This document shows positions 21,756-29,248 of a stretch of DNA of 30,180 nucleotides, piece by piece. The stretch spans positions 1 to 30,180 of IMG/VR virus record IMGVR_UViG_3300006030_000071; one strand, 5' to 3'. Within the stretch, counting starts at the first letter, position 1. Each line of letters opens with the position of its first letter. The notes below the pieces were generated by a model. It did no database searches and had not been told where the DNA came from. It saw only the letters and a list, made by a program, of their open reading frames with translations. Source of the DNA: a virus. A program made the position numbers and the translations under genes.

Positions 21756-22369
21756 CTTTGAAGTAGATGACCTGCGTAGTATAACTTCTCGTCAATCAAG
21801 TCTTTTACGTCGTCAAGCGTGATTTGTACTATGTGCGTACGATGTGAGTCAACGAATCTAGGGTCATAAGAAACAAAGAACGCATTCTCACACGCTGTCG
21901 CTATCATACCCATTTGAACTTGCCAATAGTAGTCAGGATGCAAACTCTTCAAGTCTTCGTTTGTCTTAATAGAGAAGTTGCGTAGATGAATCCCGCTATT
22001 GAAAGGACACTTGAACTCAACGATGAAGTCGTCACCTAGCGCGTCAGGTGAATAACCACCAAAGTCGCCATATTCTACGAAGACGAATGTCTCACCTCCG
22101 TAGTACGTTGCTAGTGTGTTGAAAGGGTCAAACGCTTCATACGCTTGACGTTCGTGTTCTTTTCCCCATTCGAGAGCGCGACCATAGATTTCAGGTCTTA
22201 TGCCTGTCAGTATCTCTGCGCCTTTTTCATAGACGAATGTCTTTGCAGTCTCACTCAAGTACTCCGATTTGTTTCTCGGAGTACCCATCAACTTGTGAAT
22301 CTGTGAAGCAGTAAATCTAGAGCGACGCAATTCTTGCCATTGCTCTTCACTTTGCGTAGTCGTAACCAT
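21737..22369 (-). CDS. YqaJ-type recombination exonuclease
   Basis: From ATG at 22369 the protein has 210 residues and starts MVTTTQSEEQWQELRRSRFT. The YqaJ/lambda-exonuclease core is clear: SRFTASQIHKLMG, LEWGKEHERQAYEAF with Glu71/Glu73, GGYSPDALG with Asp109, VEFKCP with Glu118 and Lys120, and YYWQVQMGM with Gln150. It digests double-stranded ends to give single strands for the ERF annealing protein encoded just before it. A TTG at 22375 is a possible but less likely start. Confidence 0.93.
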   Translation of the reverse strand: MVTTTQSEEQWQELRRSRFTASQIHKLMGTPRNKSEYLSETAKTFVYEKGAEILTGIRPEIYGRALEWGKEHERQAYEAFDPFNTLATYYGGETFVFVEYGDFGGYSPDALGDDFIVEFKCPFNSGIHLRNFSIKTNEDLKSLHPDYYWQVQMGMIATACENAFFVSYDPRFVDSHRTHIVQITLDDVKDLIDEKLYYAGHLLQSVIELS

Positions 22370-22379
22370 TCTCAAACAT

Positions 22380-22913
22380 TCATTTTGCAGTCGACAACAA
22401 TTTGTAGTCTACTTCGTTCAAGTGATACTTGTTTGTGATGTCGCTAATTTTACCACCACGAGTGATGTGTTCTACTGCCTTTGCCCAATTAGCGTGCTTA
22501 GGAGTGAGCGTTTCTTTTTGTGGTGCGCGACCCATTGCTTTCTCACCGTCGTCATCGTCGTCGATGTTGAGTCCTAAGATTGCGCCTAGAGCGTAGCGAC
22601 GTGCGTACGTGATAGCAGAACCCATCGCTTGAGGGTCGTTCTGTTTTGCGACAGGCATCTTGTACGATGCTTCAATCCACTCACCGCTCTCGCTGTGAAT
22701 TAAGATAGTAGTCAACGCGTCGTCGTCAGGTAGTTGCGCAAACGCAAGACCGCAATCGCTGAGAGGTTTTTGAATAGTGTCTAAGATGTTCGCTAGTGAT
22801 GCGTACTTCGACTTGAAGAATGGGTTGTTTGCTTCTTTCGACACTTTGCCGATTGTTGCTTGAAACTTGCACAGAGCAAGTCCAATGTTCTTGATTGATT
22901 CAGATTTGTTCAT
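22380..22913 (-). CDS. erf: ERF-family single-strand annealing protein
   Basis: The start is ATG at 22913 (MNKSESIKNIGLALCKFQAT), one base after the previous stop, giving 177 residues. The ERF core shows NPFFKSKYASLANILDTIQK, then PLSDCGLAFAQL, and GSAITYARRYALGAILGLN, followed by an acidic DDDDDGEKA stretch and a short C-terminal domain. It anneals complementary strands in phage recombination together with the YqaJ exonuclease downstream. Such pairs support circularisation and repair of phage DNA. Confidence 0.93.
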   Translation of the reverse strand: MNKSESIKNIGLALCKFQATIGKVSKEANNPFFKSKYASLANILDTIQKPLSDCGLAFAQLPDDDALTTILIHSESGEWIEASYKMPVAKQNDPQAMGSAITYARRYALGAILGLNIDDDDDGEKAMGRAPQKETLTPKHANWAKAVEHITRGGKISDITNKYHLNEVDYKLLSTAK

Positions 22914-22914
22914 A

Positions 22915-23106
22915 TTAGTTTTCGATTTGTTCAATGATTTCTTTTGCTGTCTTGAATACTTTGACCGCTGTTGGGTGATACACGTCACCTTTCAAGTACT
23001 TACGAATTGTAGGAAGCGAAAGACCTGTTCTCTCGTGAATAGTCTTTTGAAGACCGTGATAGTGCTTGTGTTTTAGTTCTTCTTGAATCTTTTCTATGTT
23101 TGTCAT
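22915..23106 (-). CDS. small HTH DNA-binding protein, 63 aa
   Basis: The protein starts MTNIEKIQEELKHKHYHGLQ and contains TIHERTGLSLPTIRKYLKGD, a clear helix-turn-helix, then a short helical end. It is the first gene after a strong promoter (23113-23143) and its ATG lies only about seven bases past the -7 box. It leads the recombination group and could be an early regulator that acts on its own promoter or others. Confidence 0.87.
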   Translation of the reverse strand: MTNIEKIQEELKHKHYHGLQKTIHERTGLSLPTIRKYLKGDVYHPTAVKVFKTAKEIIEQIEN

Positions 23107-23112
23107 ACATCA

Positions 23113-23143
23113 CAAAAGTACAACAATTTTTTCACTATGCAAA
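23113..23143 (-). promoter_or_regulatory. promoter of the recombination/early gene group
   Basis: On the minus strand TTTG (23143-23140), part of TTTGCATA, is followed after 19 bases by TACTTTTG (23120-23113). It is the only clear promoter between the neck protein gene and the HTH gene, with a predicted leader of a few bases. Confidence 0.88.
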
Positions 23144-23156
23144 CAAAATAGAAAAA

Positions 23157-23705
23157 TTATTTGATGTCTACTGAGAAGATTCTGTTGCCTAGTTTAGTAG
23201 CAAGTTCTGTCGAGATGCCGTCTAGAAGTTGTTGATTCCATACGTTGCGTATGAATTTTGTAGGTTTGATGCCTCGTCGACCTATCGCGTTTGCGATTGC
23301 TTGTGCTTTGTTGCGACGCGCTGTGATAGGGTCTTGACCTTTCGCTGTTCGAGTTTGAATGCCTTTATCGATGAGCCATTGTTCTATCGCTTGTACAGGT
23401 GGGCGTTTACCACGACGACGACCTCCATCGACATACTCAGCGTAGTCTTCCATTCCTAGACGCATTGTCAACGACGTAGGTGTTCTCGTTGTCTCTAGTG
23501 GTTTGATAGATTGACGCAATCGACCACTTGCGTTTGAATCGTATGTGAATTTGCCTCGACGCTTAGGTTTGTCAAGTTGCTCTTCGAGTTGCTTTGTGAC
23601 ACCATTCCAAAAGTTCGCGATGATTTGATTCAACTCGCTGTCTCCTTTTGTGACGAAAGAGTCTGCTCGTTCGCCTAAGCCGTTCAAAAATTCATCAAAA
23701 GTCAT
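23157..23705 (-). CDS. HK97 gp10-like neck/tail completion protein
   Basis: The 182-residue protein starts MTFDEFLNGLGERADSFVTK. The conserved part is RLRQSIKPLETTRTPTSLTM, then DYAEYVDGGRRRGKRPPVQA and IEQWLIDKGI, the typical order for gp10-like proteins that join head and tail. A basic stretch and AQAIANAIGRRGIKPTKFI follow. It lies last in the late block, after the amidase (11-base overlap), and the early promoter follows it. Confidence 0.87.
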   Translation of the reverse strand: MTFDEFLNGLGERADSFVTKGDSELNQIIANFWNGVTKQLEEQLDKPKRRGKFTYDSNASGRLRQSIKPLETTRTPTSLTMRLGMEDYAEYVDGGRRRGKRPPVQAIEQWLIDKGIQTRTAKGQDPITARRNKAQAIANAIGRRGIKPTKFIRNVWNQQLLDGISTELATKLGNRIFSVDIK

Positions 23706-24309
23706 TCAACATTTCTATCAATAGTGGATGTGGGTAGACATCTATCTTGTCTTTGCGTACTGAGTTGTGTGTGAACACTCCATTCTTGCCACTCAATGCA
23801 CGCTTTGTGACTTGCCAAATGTCTTCGTTGTACGTTAAATCAATAGCGTATTTGTCACGCCATAGCAAAAGCAACTCTTTTACACTAGCGATTTGTTCTT
23901 TTGTGTAGTTCTCAAAGTACGTATAACCTTTGTAAGGTGTGTCTAGTTTGCACACATCTTTAACTTCTTTGCCTACGTAGTTATAAAACTTAGAGCCTTT
24001 TTGTGTTAAATATCCCCAATTGCAAATCTCGATACCGATTGAGTTCTTGTCTAGATTCGTGTATGGTAGACCTAAGAAATGAGATGACTTCAAGCCTAAG
24101 TGATAAGCCCAAAACTTAGATTCGAAGCCTTGTACGATTTCACCTGAGCGAGAGATAGCGACACAAGTCGCGACGTTGACTGCGTCTGCATCCCAAAACT
24201 TAAAAGTTGAGATAGCGTCTGCGCCTCCTGCTGTGTGATGAAGATAGATTTGCTTCTTCGTCGATTCTTCTTTATTATAACCCTTGAATGGTGTTTGCTT
24301 GATATTCAT
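23695..24309 (-). CDS. N-acetylmuramoyl-L-alanine amidase endolysin
   Basis: The 204-residue protein has a zinc Amidase_2 domain: YLHHTAGGA (22-30) with the first zinc His, His70 in WAYHLGL, Glu94 in IGIEICNWG, and THNSVRKDKIDVYP (180-193), which supplies the C-terminal His, Lys and an Asp where T7 lysozyme has Cys. It cleaves the amide bond between the glycan and the peptide in peptidoglycan. No signal peptide is visible, so release would need a holin; candidates lie at 28968-29426. It overlaps the DUF3310 gene by 35 bases. Confidence 0.92.
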   Translation of the reverse strand: MNIKQTPFKGYNKEESTKKQIYLHHTAGGADAISTFKFWDADAVNVATCVAISRSGEIVQGFESKFWAYHLGLKSSHFLGLPYTNLDKNSIGIEICNWGYLTQKGSKFYNYVGKEVKDVCKLDTPYKGYTYFENYTKEQIASVKELLLLWRDKYAIDLTYNEDIWQVTKRALSGKNGVFTHNSVRKDKIDVYPHPLLIEMLNDF

Positions 24310-24508
24310 TTGTGAGTCTAGTTAAGTACCAATTTGCTTTCTTTAAGTCTTCAAGACGATTCTTTTTTTCGAATCTCCAAACGTATTTCAACACATTGCC
24401 TTTGAGATAGCCGTAAAATGCTTCTTGTGTCATAGACGCTTTGATTGCTTCGATTGCTTCTACGTCGCCTGTCTTGTAGTGATTTGGATTTATCGCATCT
24501 TTTTCCAT
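24275..24508 (-). CDS. DUF3310 protein, 77 aa
   Basis: The protein starts MEKDAINPNHYKTGDVEAIE and continues KASMTQEAFYGYLKGNVLKY and VWRFEKKNRLEDLKKANWYL, the full DUF3310 pattern (NPxHYK, GDVEAIE, GNVLKYVWR). The family is common in phages and is sometimes called nucleotide kinase-like, without firm biochemical support. It overlaps genes on both sides. Confidence 0.93.
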   Translation of the reverse strand: MEKDAINPNHYKTGDVEAIEAIKASMTQEAFYGYLKGNVLKYVWRFEKKNRLEDLKKANWYLTRLTNEYQANTIQGL

Positions 24509-24723
24509 CGTGTCGCAAAAGTATAGAAGTCTTCGTCAATTATCAATGAGTGACCACCATTTAAGAAGATTTGAGTGTGTTCGTGATACGCGCTTATCGC
24601 TACAACTTGACGCAAGTCGACGAGACCTTCTTCAAGATACTCTATCAACTCAGCATCAACACCAATTTCTAGAAACGCTTGGTCGTTTCTCTCTTCGTGT
24701 ACAATTAAGACATCTACAATCAT
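24490..24723 (-). CDS. hypothetical acidic protein, 77 aa
   Basis: The protein starts MIVDVLIVHEERNDQAFLEI and is acidic and beta-rich with a C-terminal basic end (FATRWKKMR). No family is recognised. The start overlaps the phosphoesterase stop by ATGA and its end overlaps the DUF3310 start, so it is a real member of the operon. Confidence 0.75.
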   Translation of the reverse strand: MIVDVLIVHEERNDQAFLEIGVDAELIEYLEEGLVDLRQVVAISAYHEHTQIFLNGGHSLIIDEDFYTFATRWKKMR

Positions 24724-25559
24724 AGCGTTTTGTGTGTGTAAGCGTGAATCTTTCTCATCATCTTCTCATTGCGATAGGGTTTCATTATTAACCAACGACC
24801 ACCGATAGGCTTTGGAGATGCACCTCGTTCGATGTGCCATCCTTTTGAGCCATCGCCGTACTCTTCTTTGTACGCACTTGTACGAATCATTAGAATATCG
24901 CGCAAGATGACGGTGTCTTGATGCGTCAATTGCTCGACGGTGTAAGTCAACTCGTAGTCTTCGTGAACGTGACCCATCCAAATTGCGTCAGCGCCTTCTA
25001 CGTTGACACTCATTCTATTATGTTGAATTGTTCCTCGTGTTACTGCGCCTCCGCCCCCGAATCCGTGCATATATTTTATTTTGAATGAATGATGACTTGA
25101 GCCATCGTCAAAATTGTAGCGAACCCATCCACCATAGCCACCGACTTGAACATTTGACTCACACTTGTAGTTAAGCAAAGTCACAAATCGCTCAATGATG
25201 TCAGTCTCTTGACGCTTCAAGATTGATGTCTCGTGATTGCCATAGCCTACAAACTTGATAAGATGTGCGTAAGGTGAGAACCATTCGACTGCTGTGTTCA
25301 CAATAGCATCAAAGTAGTTCGCGACGTTGTGTTCTTCACGAATGTCGCTCTTCGATTTACGAGGGTCGTACGCACCTTGCATCAAGCAAAACAAATCGCC
25401 ATTGATGAGAATGTCGTGATTGCCTGCAAGTGCTTCGTCGAGATGCTTCTTGAGTAGCGTTCTGTCACATTTAGGATTGTCCCAATGCAAGTCAGAGATG
25501 AGAAGTACTTTCGTTTCTTCCCAATTTTTTTCGATGCGTACTACGTTATTTTTTTTCAT
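24720..25559 (-). CDS. calcineurin-like metallophosphoesterase
   Basis: The 279-residue protein has all five metal-site motifs: SDLHWD (22-27), INGDLF (52-57), YGNHE (106-110), MHGFGGG (164-170) and GHVHED (196-201). These build a two-metal phosphoesterase site. The substrate could be a nucleotide, nucleic acid or phosphoester; nothing in the sequence decides. It lies between spanin-like genes and the amidase, in ATGA overlap with the genes on both sides. Confidence 0.92.
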   Translation of the reverse strand: MKKNNVVRIEKNWEETKVLLISDLHWDNPKCDRTLLKKHLDEALAGNHDILINGDLFCLMQGAYDPRKSKSDIREEHNVANYFDAIVNTAVEWFSPYAHLIKFVGYGNHETSILKRQETDIIERFVTLLNYKCESNVQVGGYGGWVRYNFDDGSSHHSFKIKYMHGFGGGGAVTRGTIQHNRMSVNVEGADAIWMGHVHEDYELTYTVEQLTHQDTVILRDILMIRTSAYKEEYGDGSKGWHIERGASPKPIGGRWLIMKPYRNEKMMRKIHAYTHKTL

Positions 25560-25882
25560 ATTAGTATACCAAGAACAAAAGCGACAATAGAGAAGACTAT
25601 GACTTGCGATTTAAGCGTCTTCTCGTGCGTTCTAAGCGCATCAATTTCGATTTGCTTAGATTGTATTGTTCGTGATTGAATTGTTCGAATAGAGTCGATT
25701 TGTGCGATTTCGATAGAATCTAGCAAAATCAACTTTTGATATGCAAGAACTTTGCGTCTTGCTTTTGCACCCTCAACGAGATAGTGATTCGCTTGTGAGA
25801 GAGTCGATGTGTCTATGTAAATCGATTGCGCGTTTAAGTCCATCACTAGTACGAGCGAAAGTATCAACATACATCGTGTCAT
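25556..25882 (-). CDS. exported coiled-coil membrane protein, spanin-like partner
   Basis: From ATG at 25882 the product has 108 residues: a signal peptide (MTRCMLILSLVLVMDLNAQS, likely cut after AQ), a helical region (LDSIEIAQIDSIRTIQSR) and a C-terminal membrane segment (VIVFSIVAFVLGILI). No lipobox Cys is seen. The first 110 bases overlap the preceding gene in another frame. A signal plus C-terminal anchor places the helix outside the cytoplasm, as in spanins that bridge or fuse membranes at lysis. The spanin role is inferred from topology and overlap. Confidence 0.72.
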   Translation of the reverse strand: MTRCMLILSLVLVMDLNAQSIYIDTSTLSQANHYLVEGAKARRKVLAYQKLILLDSIEIAQIDSIRTIQSRTIQSKQIEIDALRTHEKTLKSQVIVFSIVAFVLGILI

Positions 25883-26078
25883 ACAAGTAAATAGAATCGC
25901 GAAGAAGTTGTTTCTTAAATCGTACTTTTTCGATAGTGTCTTCATAGTACGAAATAGTCTCAATGTATAGCGGTTCTCTCTCAATCGGTTTGAAAGTGAA
26001 GAACGCATACACGACGCTACACAGGTACAACGCAACTATCAGCCAAGTAAGGAGTAGAAATTTGGAATTGGATGCCAT
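25773..26078 (-). CDS. N-terminally anchored helical protein, i-spanin-like
   Basis: The start is ATG at 26078 (MASNSKFLLLTWLIVALYLC), giving 101 residues. One membrane segment (about 8-28) is followed by an extracytoplasmic charged helix (YYEDTIEKVRFKKQLLRDSI). This is the layout of inner-membrane spanins. The gene overlaps the tail-completion-like gene upstream by about 60 bases and the next membrane protein gene by 110 bases, as overlapping spanin pairs often do. Confidence 0.72.
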   Translation of the reverse strand: MASNSKFLLLTWLIVALYLCSVVYAFFTFKPIEREPLYIETISYYEDTIEKVRFKKQLLRDSIYLYDTMYVDTFARTSDGLKRAIDLHRHIDSLTSESLSR

Positions 26079-26460
26079 AACCTGCGACAATGTCTGTTTT
26101 TGCGTCATAGAAAGGCTCTGCTGTGCTACTCACTATCAACTGAAAGTCTTCATCGTTGTTGTAGTGATAGTCGATTAGAGCCATAATGTCAATTATAATT
26201 TGAGCGGTATCGCTTAAAACTTCTATCGTATTCGACTCGCTCTCGAATACTCTATCAAAAACTAGCAAAGCAAAGCGATAGTTCACGTAGCGACCATCAC
26301 GAGTAGCCATATCAAAGCCGTCAGGAACTAACCACACAAGAGGGTAGAACTTGACCTCGTCGACTGCGAGATTGTACTCAGCACCGACAGAGAACTTGCC
26401 GACCATCTTATGGCTTTCGACTTGAGTCCTGATTTTTGCTATGATTTGATTTAGGGTCAT
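26017..26460 (-). CDS. tail completion/terminator-like protein, 147 aa
   Basis: The protein starts MTLNQIIAKIRTQVESHKMV. A helical start is followed by beta strands with EVKFYPLVWLVPDGFDM and NYRFALLVFDRVFESESNTI, then a helix and a C-terminal strand (IQFQISTPYLADSCVV). The pattern resembles tail terminator and neck proteins of Bacteroidota phages. It is separated from the connector gene by 44 bases. Confidence 0.7.
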   Translation of the reverse strand: MTLNQIIAKIRTQVESHKMVGKFSVGAEYNLAVDEVKFYPLVWLVPDGFDMATRDGRYVNYRFALLVFDRVFESESNTIEVLSDTAQIIIDIMALIDYHYNNDEDFQLIVSSTAEPFYDAKTDIVAGYGIQFQISTPYLADSCVVPV

Positions 26461-26504
26461 TCTTTAAGAATTTGATGAGTTTGGCTTCGTTGTTCTTTTG
26501 CCAC

Positions 26505-27068
26505 TTATTTGTCCGTGTCGGGGAAGTCATAGTTCCAAAAACAATCGTCATAGTCAGTAGGTAAATATATACCGCCTACAAATGTAGTGCTTGAAGGTCG
26601 TATAGTATCGTATGTTGAGCCGGGATTCAAGAACAATGGGTAGTCGTTCGTGTATTCTCTCAAGTAATCTCTCAAACGATTCGCGTAGTATTCTGCTTTG
26701 TCACGATAGCGATTCTCTAAAAGCGTCAACTCGTCTACACTTATTGCTCTAGCGTTGTCACTCTCTCTACTTGCTACGCTCTTATTCATCAATTTGAACG
26801 TCATAGGAAGCATCGCTTCGCACAAAGTATAGTACTTCAAGCAAGGTGCAATATAAGAGTCTAGAAGCGTTGTATTTAAGTTTGTGAGTGTACCTGCAAA
26901 CGCTTGAGATTGCAACTCGTTATATAAGCCACTACCAATGATGTCACGAATGTAGATTTCTTGACTCTCTTTTATCGCGTTCTTTAAGAGTTTGTCGTCT
27001 ACGTTCTCATTGATAGGAGTGTTGTCCTTCAAATATGTGGTCGAAACGAAGTATACAAAGTTTGTCAT
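26505..27068 (-). CDS. head-tail connector-like protein, 187 aa
   Basis: The protein starts MTNFVYFVSTTYLKDNTPIN and is largely helical: LLKNAIKESQEIYIRDIIGS, YIAPCLKYYTLCEAMLPMTF and YRDKAEYYANRLRDYLREY. This order resembles the gp6/DUF6712-type adaptors in Bacteroidota phages, which bind below the portal. The gene overlaps the portal stop by ATGA. Confidence 0.75.
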   Translation of the reverse strand: MTNFVYFVSTTYLKDNTPINENVDDKLLKNAIKESQEIYIRDIIGSGLYNELQSQAFAGTLTNLNTTLLDSYIAPCLKYYTLCEAMLPMTFKLMNKSVASRESDNARAISVDELTLLENRYRDKAEYYANRLRDYLREYTNDYPLFLNPGSTYDTIRPSSTTFVGGIYLPTDYDDCFWNYDFPDTDK

Positions 27069-28951
27069 TTTCTTCTTCTTACTACTTTAGATGCCCAAAT
27101 GTGACGACAAGATGGTCTATGCACAGCAGGTGATGAATCAGGGATTGTGTACCATCCACCGCGACGCTTCCATACGTCATAACCTAGCAACGCACTCATC
27201 GCGTTTATGTCTTCACGAGAATAGACTCTATCTACACGAACGACGCTACGACAAAAGTCACGAGATGTGTCAATGATTATGTCGCCTTTTGTGTTCGGTG
27301 CTTTCTCGTATTTGTAACGAACGAGCAATTCAGTTGCGATGTCTGCGATTTCTTTCAAGCCATCTTCTGTGATTGTCAATCCACCTTCAGCAGGTTGAAT
27401 CATACCTGTCTTGTTCAAGTTGTCTATTGCTTGAGACACTTTTAACAAGTCAGCGTCAATGATGTTTACAACTTCACCGATAGTGATTCCCTTGTTTTCT
27501 TTGATTGTGTTCAAGACTGCTTTCTCGATGTCGCTAGCAAAAGTCATTTTGACTTCTTCAAATAGACTAGCATCTTCACCAAATTGAGCAAACACTTTTA
27601 AGTCACGCTCGTCATCCCATCCAAAAGGATTTGATTTTGATAAAGCGACAGGTGATGCAGTTGGTAGAGCGTCGCCTCCTGCGATAGGTGTAAGACCTGC
27701 AAGTTGACGCTTCTCGTTGATTGTCATATTCGACAATACGTTGTTCGCTACTAAAGGCGACAAAGAATTGATTGCGTCGTTCAAGTTTGATTGAATCTTC
27801 ACTTGTGATAGTTCAGGCAATCCCAACTCTTTACGTGCTTCTTCATTCGAAATCAAGTTTCTAGTGTACAAGTCTAAGTAGTCAAGACCTAGCGGAGGTT
27901 TGTTGATAGTCTCAAGTTTTACAGGCGAAATGAAAGAGAACAAATAAGTCAATTGCTCATCCATTTTCTGTTGACGAGGTTCTACGTATGCTTGTTGAAA
28001 CATCTCGTAGGCTTCAATCATTTCGCTACGACCACCGAGTTGACCTTCTACACGAACACCGAACAACATCGGTGAGTTGACTTTGTGACCTACGAAGATT
28101 TCTTGTTGTACCGTTTTGTTTAAGATGTCAAACTGCTTGTCAAAATCGCTTGGTTGAATGTTCGATACAATCGACTCTCTTTCATTTGGGTCGTTGTACA
28201 TCAAAATCAATCCACCTGCGTTGTCTGTACCTTGATAAGAGTCTTTGAATCTACGCTTTGCTTTTCTTGCTTCTTCAGGCGTTGGAACACCTTTGAACAT
28301 TTGTATCAATGTTTGAGCAGAGAAACCATTCTTAATAGAGTTCAAGTGCCAATTTGATACTTCTGTGTCAATCTCGATGTACTTCAACGCACCTACGTAG
28401 TCAGGTAGTGGATAGATACCTTGACCCGGTCTGTACATCTTGTAGTAGAACAACTGCTTTGACTCACGAGTGTTCTCGTTGAATGGGTTGTAATGTACAA
28501 TCTCTTCACGACGATTCGCCCAATCTTCAGAATAGTAGTAGCAATCGTCTAGACCTACTCGAACATTCTTGAATGGTATGTGATACAACTCAGCGATTTG
28601 AGTCTTTGCGCGATTCCAAATAACTTCGACAGCAAAGCCATTGAACAACTCTAAGTCGTAAGCGATTTTCTGCTTTACTTCTTCGAATGACTCGTATGTG
28701 TTTATTGACTTGAGTTTTGACTCTGCTTTTGCGATGTCTTGTGTGTTCTGTGCTACGATTGCAGTACCTACACCTGATACATATGACGCTTTCGCTGAAA
28801 CAATCGCGTTGTGTTTAGGCGATTTAGAGAACAAGTCAACGAGTAAATCAGGATACAAGTTGTCGTCACCAAAGTTGTAGATGTCTTTCGACTTATTCTC
28901 TTTGAATGTCGGTAGTTTATTCTCGTGAAATTGAAGTCTTTCGAAGTTCAT
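27065..28951 (-). CDS. portal protein with C-terminal winged-helix and MuF-like regions
   Basis: The 628-residue protein starts MNFERLQFHENKLPTFKENK. Residues about 1-420 are portal-like: YPDLLVDLFSKSPKHNAIVS, NGFAVEVIWNRAKTQIAELY, and the clip/wing region EIFVGHKVNSPMLFGVRVEG with a C-terminal portal part (NLISNEEARKELGLPELS). Residues about 470-560 look like a winged-helix domain (GITIGEVVNIIDADLLKVSQ). The last 65 residues (SRDFCRSVVRVDRVYSRED, then GGWYTIPDSS and CRHIWASKVVRRRK) resemble the end of minor head proteins of the MuF/SPP1 gp7 type. It forms the DNA gate at one capsid vertex. Confidence 0.88.
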   Translation of the reverse strand: MNFERLQFHENKLPTFKENKSKDIYNFGDDNLYPDLLVDLFSKSPKHNAIVSAKASYVSGVGTAIVAQNTQDIAKAESKLKSINTYESFEEVKQKIAYDLELFNGFAVEVIWNRAKTQIAELYHIPFKNVRVGLDDCYYYSEDWANRREEIVHYNPFNENTRESKQLFYYKMYRPGQGIYPLPDYVGALKYIEIDTEVSNWHLNSIKNGFSAQTLIQMFKGVPTPEEARKAKRRFKDSYQGTDNAGGLILMYNDPNERESIVSNIQPSDFDKQFDILNKTVQQEIFVGHKVNSPMLFGVRVEGQLGGRSEMIEAYEMFQQAYVEPRQQKMDEQLTYLFSFISPVKLETINKPPLGLDYLDLYTRNLISNEEARKELGLPELSQVKIQSNLNDAINSLSPLVANNVLSNMTINEKRQLAGLTPIAGGDALPTASPVALSKSNPFGWDDERDLKVFAQFGEDASLFEEVKMTFASDIEKAVLNTIKENKGITIGEVVNIIDADLLKVSQAIDNLNKTGMIQPAEGGLTITEDGLKEIADIATELLVRYKYEKAPNTKGDIIIDTSRDFCRSVVRVDRVYSREDINAMSALLGYDVWKRRGGWYTIPDSSPAVHRPSCRHIWASKVVRRRK

Positions 28952-28967
28952 TACTAGTGAATAGCGT

Positions 28968-29132
28968 TTATTCTTTTTTGTCTTTGATAAATAACATCAT
29001 AAAACCACCACCTAAGAAGACGCTCACTTCACTCAACGTAGTCTTCTCAAAGAATACTAGTACAAATGACGCTACGATTACGCCTACACCTAAGATAGTT
29101 GTTTTCCAATTCTTGAAGATTCTATCAATCAT
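28968..29132 (-). CDS. small membrane protein, 54 aa (holin candidate)
   Basis: The ATG at 29132 overlaps the previous stop (ATGA). The product, MIDRIFKNWKTTILGVGVIV and onward to KDKKE, has a basic N-terminus, one membrane segment (about 12-28), a short loop (FEKTTLSEV) and a second weaker one (FLGGGFMMLFI). The type is common in Bacteroidota phages. Holin function is inferred from size and topology. The stop lies inside a repeated AATAAACGCTATT string. Confidence 0.75.
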   Translation of the reverse strand: MIDRIFKNWKTTILGVGVIVASFVLVFFEKTTLSEVSVFLGGGFMMLFIKDKKE

Positions 29133-29248
29133 CGACCTTGACCTTTATACGGCTTTGCGCTTTTGTGTTTGTTCGCGTGTTTTGTATGTCTACGAAGTTT
29201 ATTCTTAGGCTTCGCTCTGAATAATGACTCAGACTTAACCTTTGCCAT
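29129..29248 (-). CDS. tiny highly basic protein, 39 aa
   Basis: From ATG at 29248 the protein reads MAKVKSESLFRAKPKNKLRR and ends KSAKPYKGQGR. It is rich in Lys, Arg and His with a K-x-x-RGQGR-like end, a small-protein type seen in several Bacteroidota phages. It could bind nucleic acid or acidic capsid surfaces. A longer frame upstream reads through the hydrophobic neighbour in another frame and is not chosen. Confidence 0.75.
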   Translation of the reverse strand: MAKVKSESLFRAKPKNKLRRHTKHANKHKSAKPYKGQGR

